DNA of 64,000 nt from the NCBI GenBank assembly GCA_902764705.1, contig CACWWZ010000017.1, forward strand, positions 1-64,000, read 5' to 3'. Source of the DNA: an uncultured Prevotellaceae bacterium (GTDB taxonomy: Bacteria > Bacteroidota > Bacteroidia > Bacteroidales > Bacteroidaceae). The translations under genes and the position numbers were made by a program. Below the pieces are notes generated by a model. The model worked only from the letters and a program-made list of their open reading frames with translations. It did no database searches and was not told the DNA's origin. Positions 17,000-25,524 of this stretch are shown in pieces; the stretch's first letter is position 1; the number at the start of each line of letters is the position of its first letter.

Positions 17000-17030
17000 C
17001 AAAGATACAAAAAAAATGTAGAAATGCAAG
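17000..17030 (-). promoter_or_regulatory. Orphan minus-strand promoter facing array 2
   Basis: TATCTTTG on the minus strand (17000-17007), with CTTG 19 nt upstream (17027-17030). No minus-strand gene follows; transcription would run through the 22-nt array. Possible promoter of a non-coding RNA. Confidence 0.45.
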
Positions 17031-17044
17031 TTTTTGAGCAATTA

Positions 17045-17076
17045 TTTGGTATTATACTCGATTTTCACTACCTTTG
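17045..17076 (+). promoter_or_regulatory. Promoter of the M6 protease gene
   Basis: TTTG (17045-17048), 20-nt spacer, TACCTTTG (17069-17076). The TTG at 17074 lies inside the box, so it cannot be the start codon. Confidence 0.75.
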
Positions 17077-17121
17077 CAGAATGAACCTGATTCAGTAAGA
17101 CAATTAAATGATAATAACCGA

Positions 17122-19656
17122 ATGAATAAGAGATTCTATCTATTATTAGTAATGGCGTTGCTGCTTTGTGTTAGCAGTATGAAGGCAGTGCCAGCACACC
17201 CTGGTGCCGTAAAGATACAACAGCCAGATGGTAGTTATGTGACTCTTCGCATGTTGGGCGACGAGTGGCGCCATTTCCAGACGACCCTCGACGGATATTC
17301 TGTTGTGAAGGATGCTCGTGGATTCTATGTCTACGCAGAAAAGAAGGACGGCCAGTTGCAACCAACAGCACAGGTGGCCCACGACGAGGCAGAACGCTCT
17401 GTGTCAGAGCAAGCTTTCCTGGCTGATGTCAAGAAGTATCTGACTCCGGAAATGTCAGAGCAGATTGCTGCCCAGTACCAAATGGTGCAACAGCGTCAGC
17501 AGGAAACGTTAGCCAGACATCGTGCGCAAGGACATCGTGCTACTGACTATAGCAAGTTCAAGGGACTTATCATTCTTGTTGAGTTCAAGGACAAGAGTTT
17601 TTCGCGTGAGGACTACAAGGAGATTATAACCGATATGGTGAACAAGGAGAACTATACGGGTTATGAAAATGAGAAGTTCACGGGTAGTGTGCGCGACTAT
17701 TTCTCTGACAACTCTGATGCTAAGTTCCAGCCCCATTTTGATGTTGTAGGTCCTTACAAGGTAGAGTACAGCCAATATGACTGTAATTTAAAAACAGGAA
17801 AGTGCGCTGATATTCTTAGGGCGGCCATTGACTCTGCTGATGTTAGAGGAAATGTGAATTTCAAAGATTATGACGGCGATGGTGACGGTACTGTCGATTT
17901 AGTATTTTATATGATAGCAGGTATGGGCGCTAACTACAATGGCAACAATGGGGACTTGTGGTGGCCTTACCGCTCGGCCTTGTATGCCAGAAAAGACGGT
18001 GTTATGTTGTGGGACTATGCCAGCGCTGTAGAGTTGTCAGGATGGGAGTCGGATCCCAATACCATCAAGATCAATGGTATTGGTACCATCTGCCACGAGT
18101 TCAGCCACGTGCTGGGGCTGCCCGATTTTTATGATACCGACTACGAAGAGAGTGGTGGCGAAAGTGTTCACCCGGGTATCTGGTCGCTGATGGCAGGAGG
18201 CAGTTATGAGAATGATGCACGAACCCCTGTTGGCTATTCTCTCTTTGAACGCTATTCGGTCCATTTCTGTGATGCCCCCCCAAAGATTACGGGCGAGGGC
18301 AGTTTCACTCTTGATCCTCTGTATAGCAGTTTCACGGGCTATCGTATCGATTCGCCAGTGAACGATGAGTTCTTCCTGTTTGAAAATCGCCAAAAGGATG
18401 CCTTCAAATGGGACAAATATCTGCCTGGCAGTGGCATGTTGGTACATCGTGTAGAGAAGCCCGGTAATAATCTTTGGGGTGGCCGTAACAACCTTAATGT
18501 CGATCCGGAGCACAACCTTTACGAGGTTGTCAGAGCTGGTGGTAAAAGTAGGCCAAACACAGCGGCTGATGTGTTCCCTGGCTCTAAAAAAGTCCGTACT
18601 TTAAATAGTACAACTTCGCCAGCCAATCTGAAAAGCTGGAGTGGTAAGGAAACCAACTGGGGACTAGCTAATATCACCATGCAAAACGGCATCATCACTT
18701 TCGATGTGGAGGACGCTTATGTGTTGAGAGAGCTCATTCTTCCTGAGTCGCTTTCTATTGGACTTGGACTCAATACCCAGCTTCAGGTTGTTCCCATCCC
18801 AGAATACGCTCACTATCAGTTGACGTGGTCGTCGAGTGACGATACAGTCGCTACAGTCGACCAGGAAGGCAATGTTATGGGTGTTTCCGTAGGCACGTGT
18901 GACATTACCGTGGAGAGTGACAATGGTGTAAAGGCAGTCTGTAAGCTGACTGTTGAGGAAATTCCCGTTGCCTCCATGTCTGATCTCAAGACAGCAGAAG
19001 AAGGGACTGACTTGATGTTGCAGTTGAACAATGCCCAGGTGTTGTATGTTTATGAGAAAACAGTCTATCTCCGTGATGAGTCTGGAGCAATCATGCTCGA
19101 CAATGTCAATTTGGGCTTAAAGCAGGGGGATGTTATCAGTGGCGTTGTGTATGTGAAGGCCGGTTTAAACAACAACATGCCTCAGGGTGTGGGTGTCAAT
19201 GGTGTTACTGATGCTGCCAATCTGGAAATTACGGGTAGCTCTGCGCCAGAGCCGCGTGAGGTGAAATTTGAAGACCTTACTGAGGCTGACTATGCGGACT
19301 ATGTATTGGTCAAACAGGTCCAACTGGTTAAGGATAATGGAGTTTGGGCAGTCAGCGACGATTTAAGAGCTCGTCTTTGGAACAAATTCCAAGACTCGTC
19401 CATAAAATTGAAGAACTATGATGGAAAGTACTTTGATGTCTATGCTATCTATGGTACAGACCTGCTGAATAATCAAGTTATCAATGAACTCTATATGGTA
19501 AAGTCGCCAATCGAGGTAGATGCTCCTTCAGCCATTACCACTATCACTATTGATAATAACGCTGACACACCACTATACAACCTGCAAGGACAGCGCGTCG
19601 ACGCTACTCATCGTGGACTAGTGATTCGCAAGGGACGTGTGGTGTTAAACAAGTAA
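17122..19656 (+). CDS. Secreted M6-family metalloprotease with Ig-like domain and C-terminal tail
   Basis: 844 residues. Signal peptide MNKRFYLLLVMALLLCVSSM; the M6 (immune-inhibitor-A-like) catalytic domain has HEFSHVLGLPDFYD (His325, HExxHxxGxxD). A bacterial Ig-like (BIG2-type) domain lies near residues 545-615 (WSSSDDTVATVDQEGNVMGV). Next is an OB-like region similar in style to the modules encoded at 46.8-50.3 kb. The tail is PLYNLQGQRVDATHRGLVIR onward. It has its own promoter just after the SusCD operon and could supply peptides to it (inference). Confidence 0.9.
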   Translation: MNKRFYLLLVMALLLCVSSMKAVPAHPGAVKIQQPDGSYVTLRMLGDEWRHFQTTLDGYSVVKDARGFYVYAEKKDGQLQPTAQVAHDEAERSVSEQAFLADVKKYLTPEMSEQIAAQYQMVQQRQQETLARHRAQGHRATDYSKFKGLIILVEFKDKSFSREDYKEIITDMVNKENYTGYENEKFTGSVRDYFSDNSDAKFQPHFDVVGPYKVEYSQYDCNLKTGKCADILRAAIDSADVRGNVNFKDYDGDGDGTVDLVFYMIAGMGANYNGNNGDLWWPYRSALYARKDGVMLWDYASAVELSGWESDPNTIKINGIGTICHEFSHVLGLPDFYDTDYEESGGESVHPGIWSLMAGGSYENDARTPVGYSLFERYSVHFCDAPPKITGEGSFTLDPLYSSFTGYRIDSPVNDEFFLFENRQKDAFKWDKYLPGSGMLVHRVEKPGNNLWGGRNNLNVDPEHNLYEVVRAGGKSRPNTAADVFPGSKKVRTLNSTTSPANLKSWSGKETNWGLANITMQNGIITFDVEDAYVLRELILPESLSIGLGLNTQLQVVPIPEYAHYQLTWSSSDDTVATVDQEGNVMGVSVGTCDITVESDNGVKAVCKLTVEEIPVASMSDLKTAEEGTDLMLQLNNAQVLYVYEKTVYLRDESGAIMLDNVNLGLKQGDVISGVVYVKAGLNNNMPQGVGVNGVTDAANLEITGSSAPEPREVKFEDLTEADYADYVLVKQVQLVKDNGVWAVSDDLRARLWNKFQDSSIKLKNYDGKYFDVYAIYGTDLLNNQVINELYMVKSPIEVDAPSAITTITIDNNADTPLYNLQGQRVDATHRGLVIRKGRVVLNK

Positions 19657-19691
19657 AAACGTTTTTACGTTAACGATTTAGTAAGAAAATG

Positions 19692-19724
19692 TGGCGAAAG
19701 ATGAAACATTTCGCCATTTTTTTA
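19692..19724 (+). terminator. Terminator of the M6 protease gene
   Basis: TGGCGAAA (19692-19699) pairs with TTTCGCCA (19709-19716), followed by seven T. The T-run leads directly into the -7 box of the next promoter (19726). Confidence 0.85.
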
Positions 19725-19725
19725 T

Positions 19726-19733
19726 TATCTTTG
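19726..19733 (+). promoter_or_regulatory. Promoter of the uronate operon (-7 box)
   Basis: TATCTTTG at 19726-19733, ~60 nt before the IIC start at 19794. Confidence 0.7.
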
Positions 19734-19793
19734 CAGCGTCAAAGTTTTCTGCGACATGCTAAAACAAACAAAAGAGATGCAATAACAGTACAA

Positions 19794-21161
19794 ATGGAAC
19801 AAGTTTTTAGTTACATTATCAGTTTGGGTGCATCGGTCATGATGCCCATCCTGTTTACCATTATTGGCCTGTGCATAGGCCTGAAATTCGGTCGCTCCCT
19901 CAAGTCGGGACTTTATGTAGGTGTCGGTTTCGTGGGACTTGGTATTGTCACAGCTTTGCTGACCACTAACTTCGGTGGTCCACTGTCTGAGATTTCCCAG
20001 CTCTACGACCTCCAGCTCAAGGTGTTCGACATGGGTTGGCCCGCAGCGGCTGCTGTAGCGTATAACACTGCGGTAGGCGCCCTGATTATCCCCATTTGCT
20101 TGGGTGTCAATTTCCTGTTGCTCATTACAGGTTGCACACGCACGGTTAACATCGACCTGTGGAACTATTGGCACTTTGCCTTTATCGGTGCTGTGGCCTA
20201 TTTCGTGATGGACCAGTCGCTGGCATGGGGCTATTTCGCAGCAATCGTGTGCTACATCATCACGCTGGTGATGGCCGATCTGACTGCTGACAAGTTCCAG
20301 GAGTACTATCCTGAGTGGAAGGGCATATCCATTCCTCAGCCCTTCTGCCAGAGTTTCGTGCCTTTTGCCCTGATTATCGGCAAGGCACTCGATAAGATTC
20401 CTGGTTTCGATAAGCTGAACATCGACGCTGAGGGCATGAAGAAGAAGTTCGGTGTCATGGGCGAACCGCTCATTCTGGGTGTCATCGTAGGTGCCCTGAT
20501 TGGTGCCTTGGCCCAGCTCGATATCAAGAAGGTACTGTTCTTGGGTGTGACTATGGGTGCCGTAATGGAACTCATTCCCCGTATCACGTCGTTGTTTATC
20601 GAGGGCTTGAAACCTATTGCTGAGAAAACGCAGGAAGTGGTGAAGCAGAAGTTCAATGGTAAGAAGGTGTACATTGGTATGTCACCTGCCGTTGTCATTG
20701 GCCATCCCACGACGCTGGTCGTCTCGCTGTTGCTCATCCCCGTAGCCCTCGGCCTCGCCGTTGTGCTGCCTGGCAACCAGTTCCTGCCATTGGCCTCGTT
20801 GGCAGGCATGTTCTACCTGTTCCCCATGGTATTACCTTTTACCAAGGGTAATGTGGTGAAGACCTTCATTATTGGTCTTGCAGCATTGGCTGTCGGCCTT
20901 TATTTCGTCACCGATATGGCTTCCGCCTTCACGCAGGCTGCCCACACCGTATTCGAGCAGACGGGCGATAAGGCTGCCGACATCCCTGCTGGTTTCGAAG
21001 GTGGTGCTCTCGACTTCGCCTCGTCGCTCTTCGGCTGGGTCATCTATAAGTGTGTGGCTTATCTGAAGTGGATTGGCGCAGGCATCCTGACGCTCATCAC
21101 CATCGGCATGGTTGTGTGGAACCGTATCCGCATTGCAAAAGAGAATAAAAACAATCAATAA
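19794..21161 (+). CDS. Galactitol-type PTS transporter subunit IIC (orphan)
   Basis: 455 residues, about 10-12 hydrophobic segments. Matches the EIIC-GAT family: the opening [20 protein letters not shown], the [20 protein letters not shown] segment, [20 protein letters not shown], and [16 protein letters not shown]. The start is set at 19794; the longer frame back to 19689 runs through the terminator and promoter. No IIA, IIB, HPr or EI gene is present nearby. Because it leads an operon with kduI and an ExuT-like gene, it may move uronates or their unsaturated derivatives without phosphorylation (inference). Confidence 0.88.
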   Translation: MEQVFSYIISLGASVMMPILFTIIGLCIGLKFGRSLKSGLYVGVGFVGLGIVTALLTTNFGGPLSEISQLYDLQLKVFDMGWPAAAAVAYNTAVGALIIPICLGVNFLLLITGCTRTVNIDLWNYWHFAFIGAVAYFVMDQSLAWGYFAAIVCYIITLVMADLTADKFQEYYPEWKGISIPQPFCQSFVPFALIIGKALDKIPGFDKLNIDAEGMKKKFGVMGEPLILGVIVGALIGALAQLDIKKVLFLGVTMGAVMELIPRITSLFIEGLKPIAEKTQEVVKQKFNGKKVYIGMSPAVVIGHPTTLVVSLLLIPVALGLAVVLPGNQFLPLASLAGMFYLFPMVLPFTKGNVVKTFIIGLAALAVGLYFVTDMASAFTQAAHTVFEQTGDKAADIPAGFEGGALDFASSLFGWVIYKCVAYLKWIGAGILTLITIGMVVWNRIRIAKENKNNQ

Positions 21162-21171
21162 CAATACAACA

Positions 21172-22146
21172 ATGAAAAAAACGATTTTGACATTATTGCT
21201 TATGAGTAGTATAACCAGTGGCTTTGGCCAGCAGAACGTGCAGTTCCAGACCGCCTGTCACCCTGAGGATGTGAAGCACTACGACACGAATACCCTTCGT
21301 GAGCGCTTCGTGATGGAGAAGGTGATGGTAGCCGATGAGATTAACCTCACCTATTCACATTACGATCGCTTCATTTTCGGTGGTGCGATGCCTGTGAACA
21401 AGACTCTGAAACTGGAGAACTTCCGTGACTTAGGCCTCGACGTCGATCCAGGCATCAAGGACAAGTACTTCCTCTACAATCGTGAGTTGGGTATCGTGAA
21501 CTGTGGCCAGGGCGATGGTGTGGTCATCGTTGACGGTAAGGAGTACGCGCTGGCTCCCAAAGAGGCCCTCTACATTGGTCGTGGCCATGTTGACAAGGAC
21601 AAGGACGTCAACAAGGAGGTGCTGTTCCGCTCGAAGGATGCTTCGAAACCTGCTAAGTTCTATCTGAACTCGGCTACTGCTCACAAGCACTACAAGACCC
21701 AGTGGATTACCCTCGATGGTCGCAAGGGCTCGCTGAAAGCTGCTGTTTGGGGACCTGTCGGTTCACTGGAGGAGTGTAACAACCGTACTGTTTACAAACT
21801 CATCGTCAATGACGTGCTGGAGGAAGGCCCTTGCCAATTGCAGCTCGGTCTGACCCAGCTCAACCCTGGCGCTGCCTGGAACACAATGCCTCCTCACCTG
21901 CATGGTCGTCGTATCGAGGCATACTATTATTTTAACCTGCCTCAGGATCAGACCATTGCTCATATTATGGGACAGCCTGATGAGAGCCGTGTCGTATGGC
22001 TGCATAATGAGCAGGCCATCATGTCGCCAGAGTGGAGTATCCATGCTGCTGCCGGCACTTACTACTATACCTTCATCTGGGGTATGGCTGGCGAAAACCT
22101 GTACTATAACGACAAGGACAACATTCCTGTTATTGACATCAGGTAA
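21172..22146 (+). CDS. kduI: 5-dehydro-4-deoxy-D-glucuronate isomerase with signal peptide
   Basis: 324 residues; isomerises 5-keto-4-deoxyuronate (DKI) to DKII in breakdown of unsaturated uronates. Metal ligands are visible as His242, His244, Glu249 ([15 protein letters not shown]) and His291 ([15 protein letters not shown]). Unlike the usual ~280-residue cytoplasmic enzyme, it opens with a clear signal peptide ([20 protein letters not shown]), so it is probably periplasmic. The start at 21172 is 10 nt after the IIC stop. The exuT-like gene follows after 31 nt. Confidence 0.93.
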   Translation: MKKTILTLLLMSSITSGFGQQNVQFQTACHPEDVKHYDTNTLRERFVMEKVMVADEINLTYSHYDRFIFGGAMPVNKTLKLENFRDLGLDVDPGIKDKYFLYNRELGIVNCGQGDGVVIVDGKEYALAPKEALYIGRGHVDKDKDVNKEVLFRSKDASKPAKFYLNSATAHKHYKTQWITLDGRKGSLKAAVWGPVGSLEECNNRTVYKLIVNDVLEEGPCQLQLGLTQLNPGAAWNTMPPHLHGRRIEAYYYFNLPQDQTIAHIMGQPDESRVVWLHNEQAIMSPEWSIHAAAGTYYYTFIWGMAGENLYYNDKDNIPVIDIR

Positions 22147-22177
22147 TAATGAAATAACGTAATAACGAAATAAAAAA

Positions 22178-23629
22178 ATGACACCAATTTCAACTACCAA
22201 GATGTCCAATTTCCGTTGGGTCATCTGTGCGCTGCTCTTCCTGGCAACCACTATTAACTACATGGACCGTCAGGTCCTGTCACTAACCTGGAAGGACTTT
22301 ATTGCTCCTGAGTTCCACTGGACCGATGGTGACTATGGTACCATTACCGGTATGTTCTCGCTGTTCTATGCTATCGCTAACCTCTTTGCCGGTAAGTTCA
22401 TCGATTGGATGGGCACCAAGAAGGGTTACCTTATTGCTATCTTCGTATGGTCATTGGGTGCCGTGCTGCACGCTGGTTGCGGCTGGGTGGCTATGACCGT
22501 CGAGGGCTACAGCTCTGTGGCTCAGCTGGGTCAACTGACAGGCGACGCAGCTGTTGCTATCGCTACTATCTCCGTATGGCTGTTCCTTTCGTGCCGTCTG
22601 ATTCTGGCTGTTGGTGAGGCTGGTAACTTCCCCGCTGCCATCAAGGCTACGGCAGAGTACTTCCCCAAGAAAGACCGTGCTTTCTCGACCTCTATCTTCA
22701 ACAGCGGTGCCTCTGTGGGCGCATTGGCTGCTCCTGCTACTATCCCCCTGTTGGCTCGTGCCTGGGGGTGGGAGATGGCTTTCATCATTATCGGTGCCCT
22801 TGGTTTTATTTGGATGGCCCTGTGGGTATGGCTCTATGACAAACCCCGTCATAACAAACGCGTCAATCAGGCCGAGCTGAACTACATCGAGCAGGATAAC
22901 GACTTGGCCGAGGTGCAGAACCGAGATGAGGTGAAGGAAGAGAAAACCATTCCGTTCTTCAAGTGCTTTACCTATAAGCAGACGTGGTCGTTCCTTGTTG
23001 GTAAGTTCATGACAGACGGTGTGTGGTGGTTCTTCTTGTTCTGGGCACCCGCTTACTTCAGTGACCAGTATGGCTACACCTCTGACTCGACGATGGGTAT
23101 TCTGCTTATCTTTACGTTGTATGCTATCGTGACCATCCTGTCTATCGGTGGTGGCTATCTGCCTACCTACTTCGTAGACAAGAAAGGCATGAATCCCTAT
23201 TTAGGTCGTATGCGTGCCATGTTCATCTTTGCCTGCTTCCCTGTGTTGGGCCTGTTTGCTCAACCTATGGGCGCTTACAGCGCTTGGTGGCCTGCTATCT
23301 TGATAGGTCTGCTGGGTGCTGGTCATCAGGCTTGGTCAGCCAACTTGTTCTCGACCATTGGCGACATGTTCCCCAAGTCGACTATTGGCACGATAGTAGG
23401 TTTGGGTACGATGGCTGGTGGTATCGGCTCTATGTCCATCAACCTCGGTTCAGGTAAATTCTTTGACTGGGCAGCTGAACAGGGTGCAAACTTCTCGTTC
23501 TTTGGATTCGACGGCAAGCCCGCAGCCTACATGGTAGTGTTCTGCATCTGTGCAGTAGCCTATCTTATTGGTTGGTGCATCATGAAGGCTCTTGTACCGA
23601 AGTACAAACCCATTGAACTGGAAGATTAA
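22178..23629 (+). CDS. MFS hexuronate transporter (ExuT-like)
   Basis: 483 residues, 12 predicted membrane segments, anion:cation symporter family. NYMDRQVLSL in the first segment and GEAGNFPAAIKATAEYFPKK after the fourth are typical of ExuT-type hexuronate permeases. Third gene of the IIC-kduI-exuT operon; likely carries galacturonate, glucuronate or their products into the cytoplasm. Its stop overlaps the convergent nitroreductase stop in a shared TTAA (23626-23629). Confidence 0.88.
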   Translation: MTPISTTKMSNFRWVICALLFLATTINYMDRQVLSLTWKDFIAPEFHWTDGDYGTITGMFSLFYAIANLFAGKFIDWMGTKKGYLIAIFVWSLGAVLHAGCGWVAMTVEGYSSVAQLGQLTGDAAVAIATISVWLFLSCRLILAVGEAGNFPAAIKATAEYFPKKDRAFSTSIFNSGASVGALAAPATIPLLARAWGWEMAFIIIGALGFIWMALWVWLYDKPRHNKRVNQAELNYIEQDNDLAEVQNRDEVKEEKTIPFFKCFTYKQTWSFLVGKFMTDGVWWFFLFWAPAYFSDQYGYTSDSTMGILLIFTLYAIVTILSIGGGYLPTYFVDKKGMNPYLGRMRAMFIFACFPVLGLFAQPMGAYSAWWPAILIGLLGAGHQAWSANLFSTIGDMFPKSTIGTIVGLGTMAGGIGSMSINLGSGKFFDWAAEQGANFSFFGFDGKPAAYMVVFCICAVAYLIGWCIMKALVPKYKPIELED

Positions 23630-24384
23630 TATCCTCTGACCGTCCAGGGTAAGAATCCCTGACGTTTAAGAGCATTGATGAGCCCCTCGCTCATGGCTTC
23701 ATTATCCTTTCGCGTATAGCGGATGTCAGTGAAGACCTGTGCGAGGGTCTCTTTATTGTTGATACGAATAAACTCCAAGTTCTCAGGGCGGTGCTCCTTT
23801 TCCTCGTAGTGCTTGTCGATATCCATAGCCAGATAATCTGTGTACGTCTCCTCGTGGACAAAACTCTCTAGAGGCAGGCGGTCGGAGAGGGGAGGCTCTT
23901 CGTCTGGCCAGCCTACGGTGAGCGTTGCAACAGGGAATGTCAGCTTGGGCAGTTCCAATATGTCGATAATCTGCTGAGGCTGGTAGACGGTAGTGCCGAG
24001 ATAGCAATAGCCGAGCCCTTCTTCATCCATGAGGTTGCAGAGTGTTTGCGTATAAAGCAGAGCATCGGTAGCAGCATTGACGAACGACAGGAAGTTGTCG
24101 TAGCCGGGTTCTGCCTTACGACAACGGGCCCACGTGCTGGTGCGGTTGAAATCTGCACAGATAGTCAACACCACGGGAGCTTGCGTCACCATGGGTTGGT
24201 TGAAGTGGGCAGGGGCCAACTTAGCCTTCATCTCCGGAGAGCGTGTGACAACGACGCTGTAGAGTTGCAGATTGCCCATGGTTTGTGTACGACTGGCCTC
24301 TGACATGAGACGGTTCAATAGTTCTTCGCTGACTTCGCGGTCTGCATACTTGCGGATGGTCTTTCGAGTAAGAATTGACTTCAT
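23626..24384 (-). CDS. NAD(P)H nitroreductase family protein
   Basis: 252 residues, FMN-dependent nitroreductase/flavin reductase fold. N-terminal LTRKTIRKYADREV is the FMN-contact segment; MDEEGLGYCYLGTTVYQP and TLTVGWPDEEP are typical of the NfsA/Frp branch. Substrate unknown. The start is set at 24384; the frame extends 52 residues upstream through the promoter. It is divergent from the next gene over a symmetric promoter region. Confidence 0.88.
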   Translation of the reverse strand: MKSILTRKTIRKYADREVSEELLNRLMSEASRTQTMGNLQLYSVVVTRSPEMKAKLAPAHFNQPMVTQAPVVLTICADFNRTSTWARCRKAEPGYDNFLSFVNAATDALLYTQTLCNLMDEEGLGYCYLGTTVYQPQQIIDILELPKLTFPVATLTVGWPDEEPPLSDRLPLESFVHEETYTDYLAMDIDKHYEEKEHRPENLEFIRINNKETLAQVFTDIRYTRKDNEAMSEGLINALKRQGFLPWTVRGY

Positions 24385-24401
24385 TTTTAGAGATTTTTGG
24401 G

Positions 24402-24441
24402 GCAAAGATACGAATATTTCTTTATTTATTCGTATCTTTGC
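24402..24441. promoter_or_regulatory. Symmetric divergent promoter region
   Basis: Perfect 15-bp inverted repeat GCAAAGATACGAATA (24402-24416) and its complement (24427-24441). Each arm contains one -7 box: TATCTTTG on the minus strand (24403-24410, nitroreductase) and on the plus strand (24433-24440, next gene). The two promoters overlap so that the -33 region of each falls on or beside the -7 box of the other. Confidence 0.8.
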
Positions 24442-24458
24442 GGACAAATTATAAGAAT

Positions 24459-25079
24459 ATGGAAGTAAATTTGCAAAAAGAGAGTCTTCAGCGCATAGCC
24501 CGTGAGTTGGCTCAGATGGGACAGCAGTCAGGAAAACCACTGACTGAGGAAGAAATCATTCCGCTGTTGGAACGGTATCAGGCAGCGTTTAGACCCGAGG
24601 TGACGGAAGTGCGTCCACAGGAATTGGAGTGCGATGTGGTCCGTTTCCAGAACAACAAGGATAAGTGGGTGGCATTGGTTGGTCTGTTGAACGGCTATCC
24701 CTACGAGATTTTCACGGGCCTGCAGGACGACGAAGAGGGTATCATCTTGCCAAAATCGGTTACTAAAGGTAAGATCATCAAGCATATTAACTCAGACGGG
24801 ACGAAACGTTACGATTTCCAGTTTGAGAATACGCGTGGCTATAAGATAACGGTAGAAGGCTTGTCGGAGAAGTTTAATCCAGAATATTGGAACTATGCCA
24901 AACTCATCTCTGGCGTGTTGCGATACAGAATGCCTCTTGAACATGTTATCAAACTGGTCAGTTCGTTGCAGTTGCAGTCGGAGAACATCAATACTTGGAA
25001 AGTGGGCGTAGAACGTGCCCTTAAGAAGTATTTGGACGATGCTCCAGTAGAGGCGGAAACTCCTGACAATCATCAATAG
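24459..25079 (+). CDS. Small protein resembling the C-terminal tail of class II ribonucleotide reductase
   Basis: 206 residues, no signal peptide. The central segment WVALVGLLNGYPYEIFTGLQ and the C-terminal ISGVLRYRMPLEHVIKLVSS followed by INTWKVGVERALKKYL resemble, from memory, the C-terminal region of adenosylcobalamin-dependent ribonucleotide reductases, but no catalytic reductase domain is present. The assignment is tentative. The start at 24459 lies 18 nt after its -7 box. folB follows within 20 nt, so the two are probably co-transcribed. Confidence 0.6.
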   Translation: MEVNLQKESLQRIARELAQMGQQSGKPLTEEEIIPLLERYQAAFRPEVTEVRPQELECDVVRFQNNKDKWVALVGLLNGYPYEIFTGLQDDEEGIILPKSVTKGKIIKHINSDGTKRYDFQFENTRGYKITVEGLSEKFNPEYWNYAKLISGVLRYRMPLEHVIKLVSSLQLQSENINTWKVGVERALKKYLDDAPVEAETPDNHQ

Positions 25080-25098
25080 CAGGATGGAGGAAAGAACT

Positions 25099-25482
25099 AT
25101 GAAAGTGACGTCGAGCTATATTTTTTTGAACGAGGTGCGGATACATGCCTATCATGGTGTGCTGCCTCAGGAGAATGAGGTGGGACAGGACTTTTTGGTG
25201 TCAGCCCGTTGTGGCGTTGATATCTCGTCAGCTATGGAGCACGACATGTTGGAGGTTGCTTTGAATTACGGAACACTCTACCAGTTGATTGAACGCGAGA
25301 TGGCTAAGACGTCCCAACTGATAGAACACGTGGCAGGCAGAATTTCCAAATGTGTGTTCAGCGAGTTCCCAATGGTCACTTCTTTGGATCTTTCCATCAC
25401 CAAGTTGAATCCTCCGATGGGAGCTGATTGTAAGGGCGCTGGTGTGGAGTTACATTTAATTAATGATAAAACTGGCATATAA
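25099..25482 (+). CDS. folB: Dihydroneopterin aldolase
   Basis: 127 residues; converts 7,8-dihydroneopterin to 6-hydroxymethyl-dihydropterin in folate synthesis. FolB features: IFLNEVRIHAYHGVLPQENE, YGTLYQLIEREM, SQLIEHVAGRI and LSITKLNPPMGADCKGAGVE. A GGAGG sequence at 25086-25090, unusual in this genome, favours ATG 25099; ATG 25084 would add five residues and place the SD inside the gene. Confidence 0.9.
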   Translation: MKVTSSYIFLNEVRIHAYHGVLPQENEVGQDFLVSARCGVDISSAMEHDMLEVALNYGTLYQLIEREMAKTSQLIEHVAGRISKCVFSEFPMVTSLDLSITKLNPPMGADCKGAGVELHLINDKTGI

Positions 25483-25508
25483 AACGAGGTTTTTTGCTCG
25501 CTTATTCG

Positions 25509-25516
25509 TAATTTTG
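25509..25516 (+). promoter_or_regulatory. Amidase promoter (-7 box)
   Basis: TAATTTTG, 8 nt before the ATG at 25525; implies a nearly leaderless mRNA. Confidence 0.6.
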
Positions 25517-25524
25517 CACCTGCA

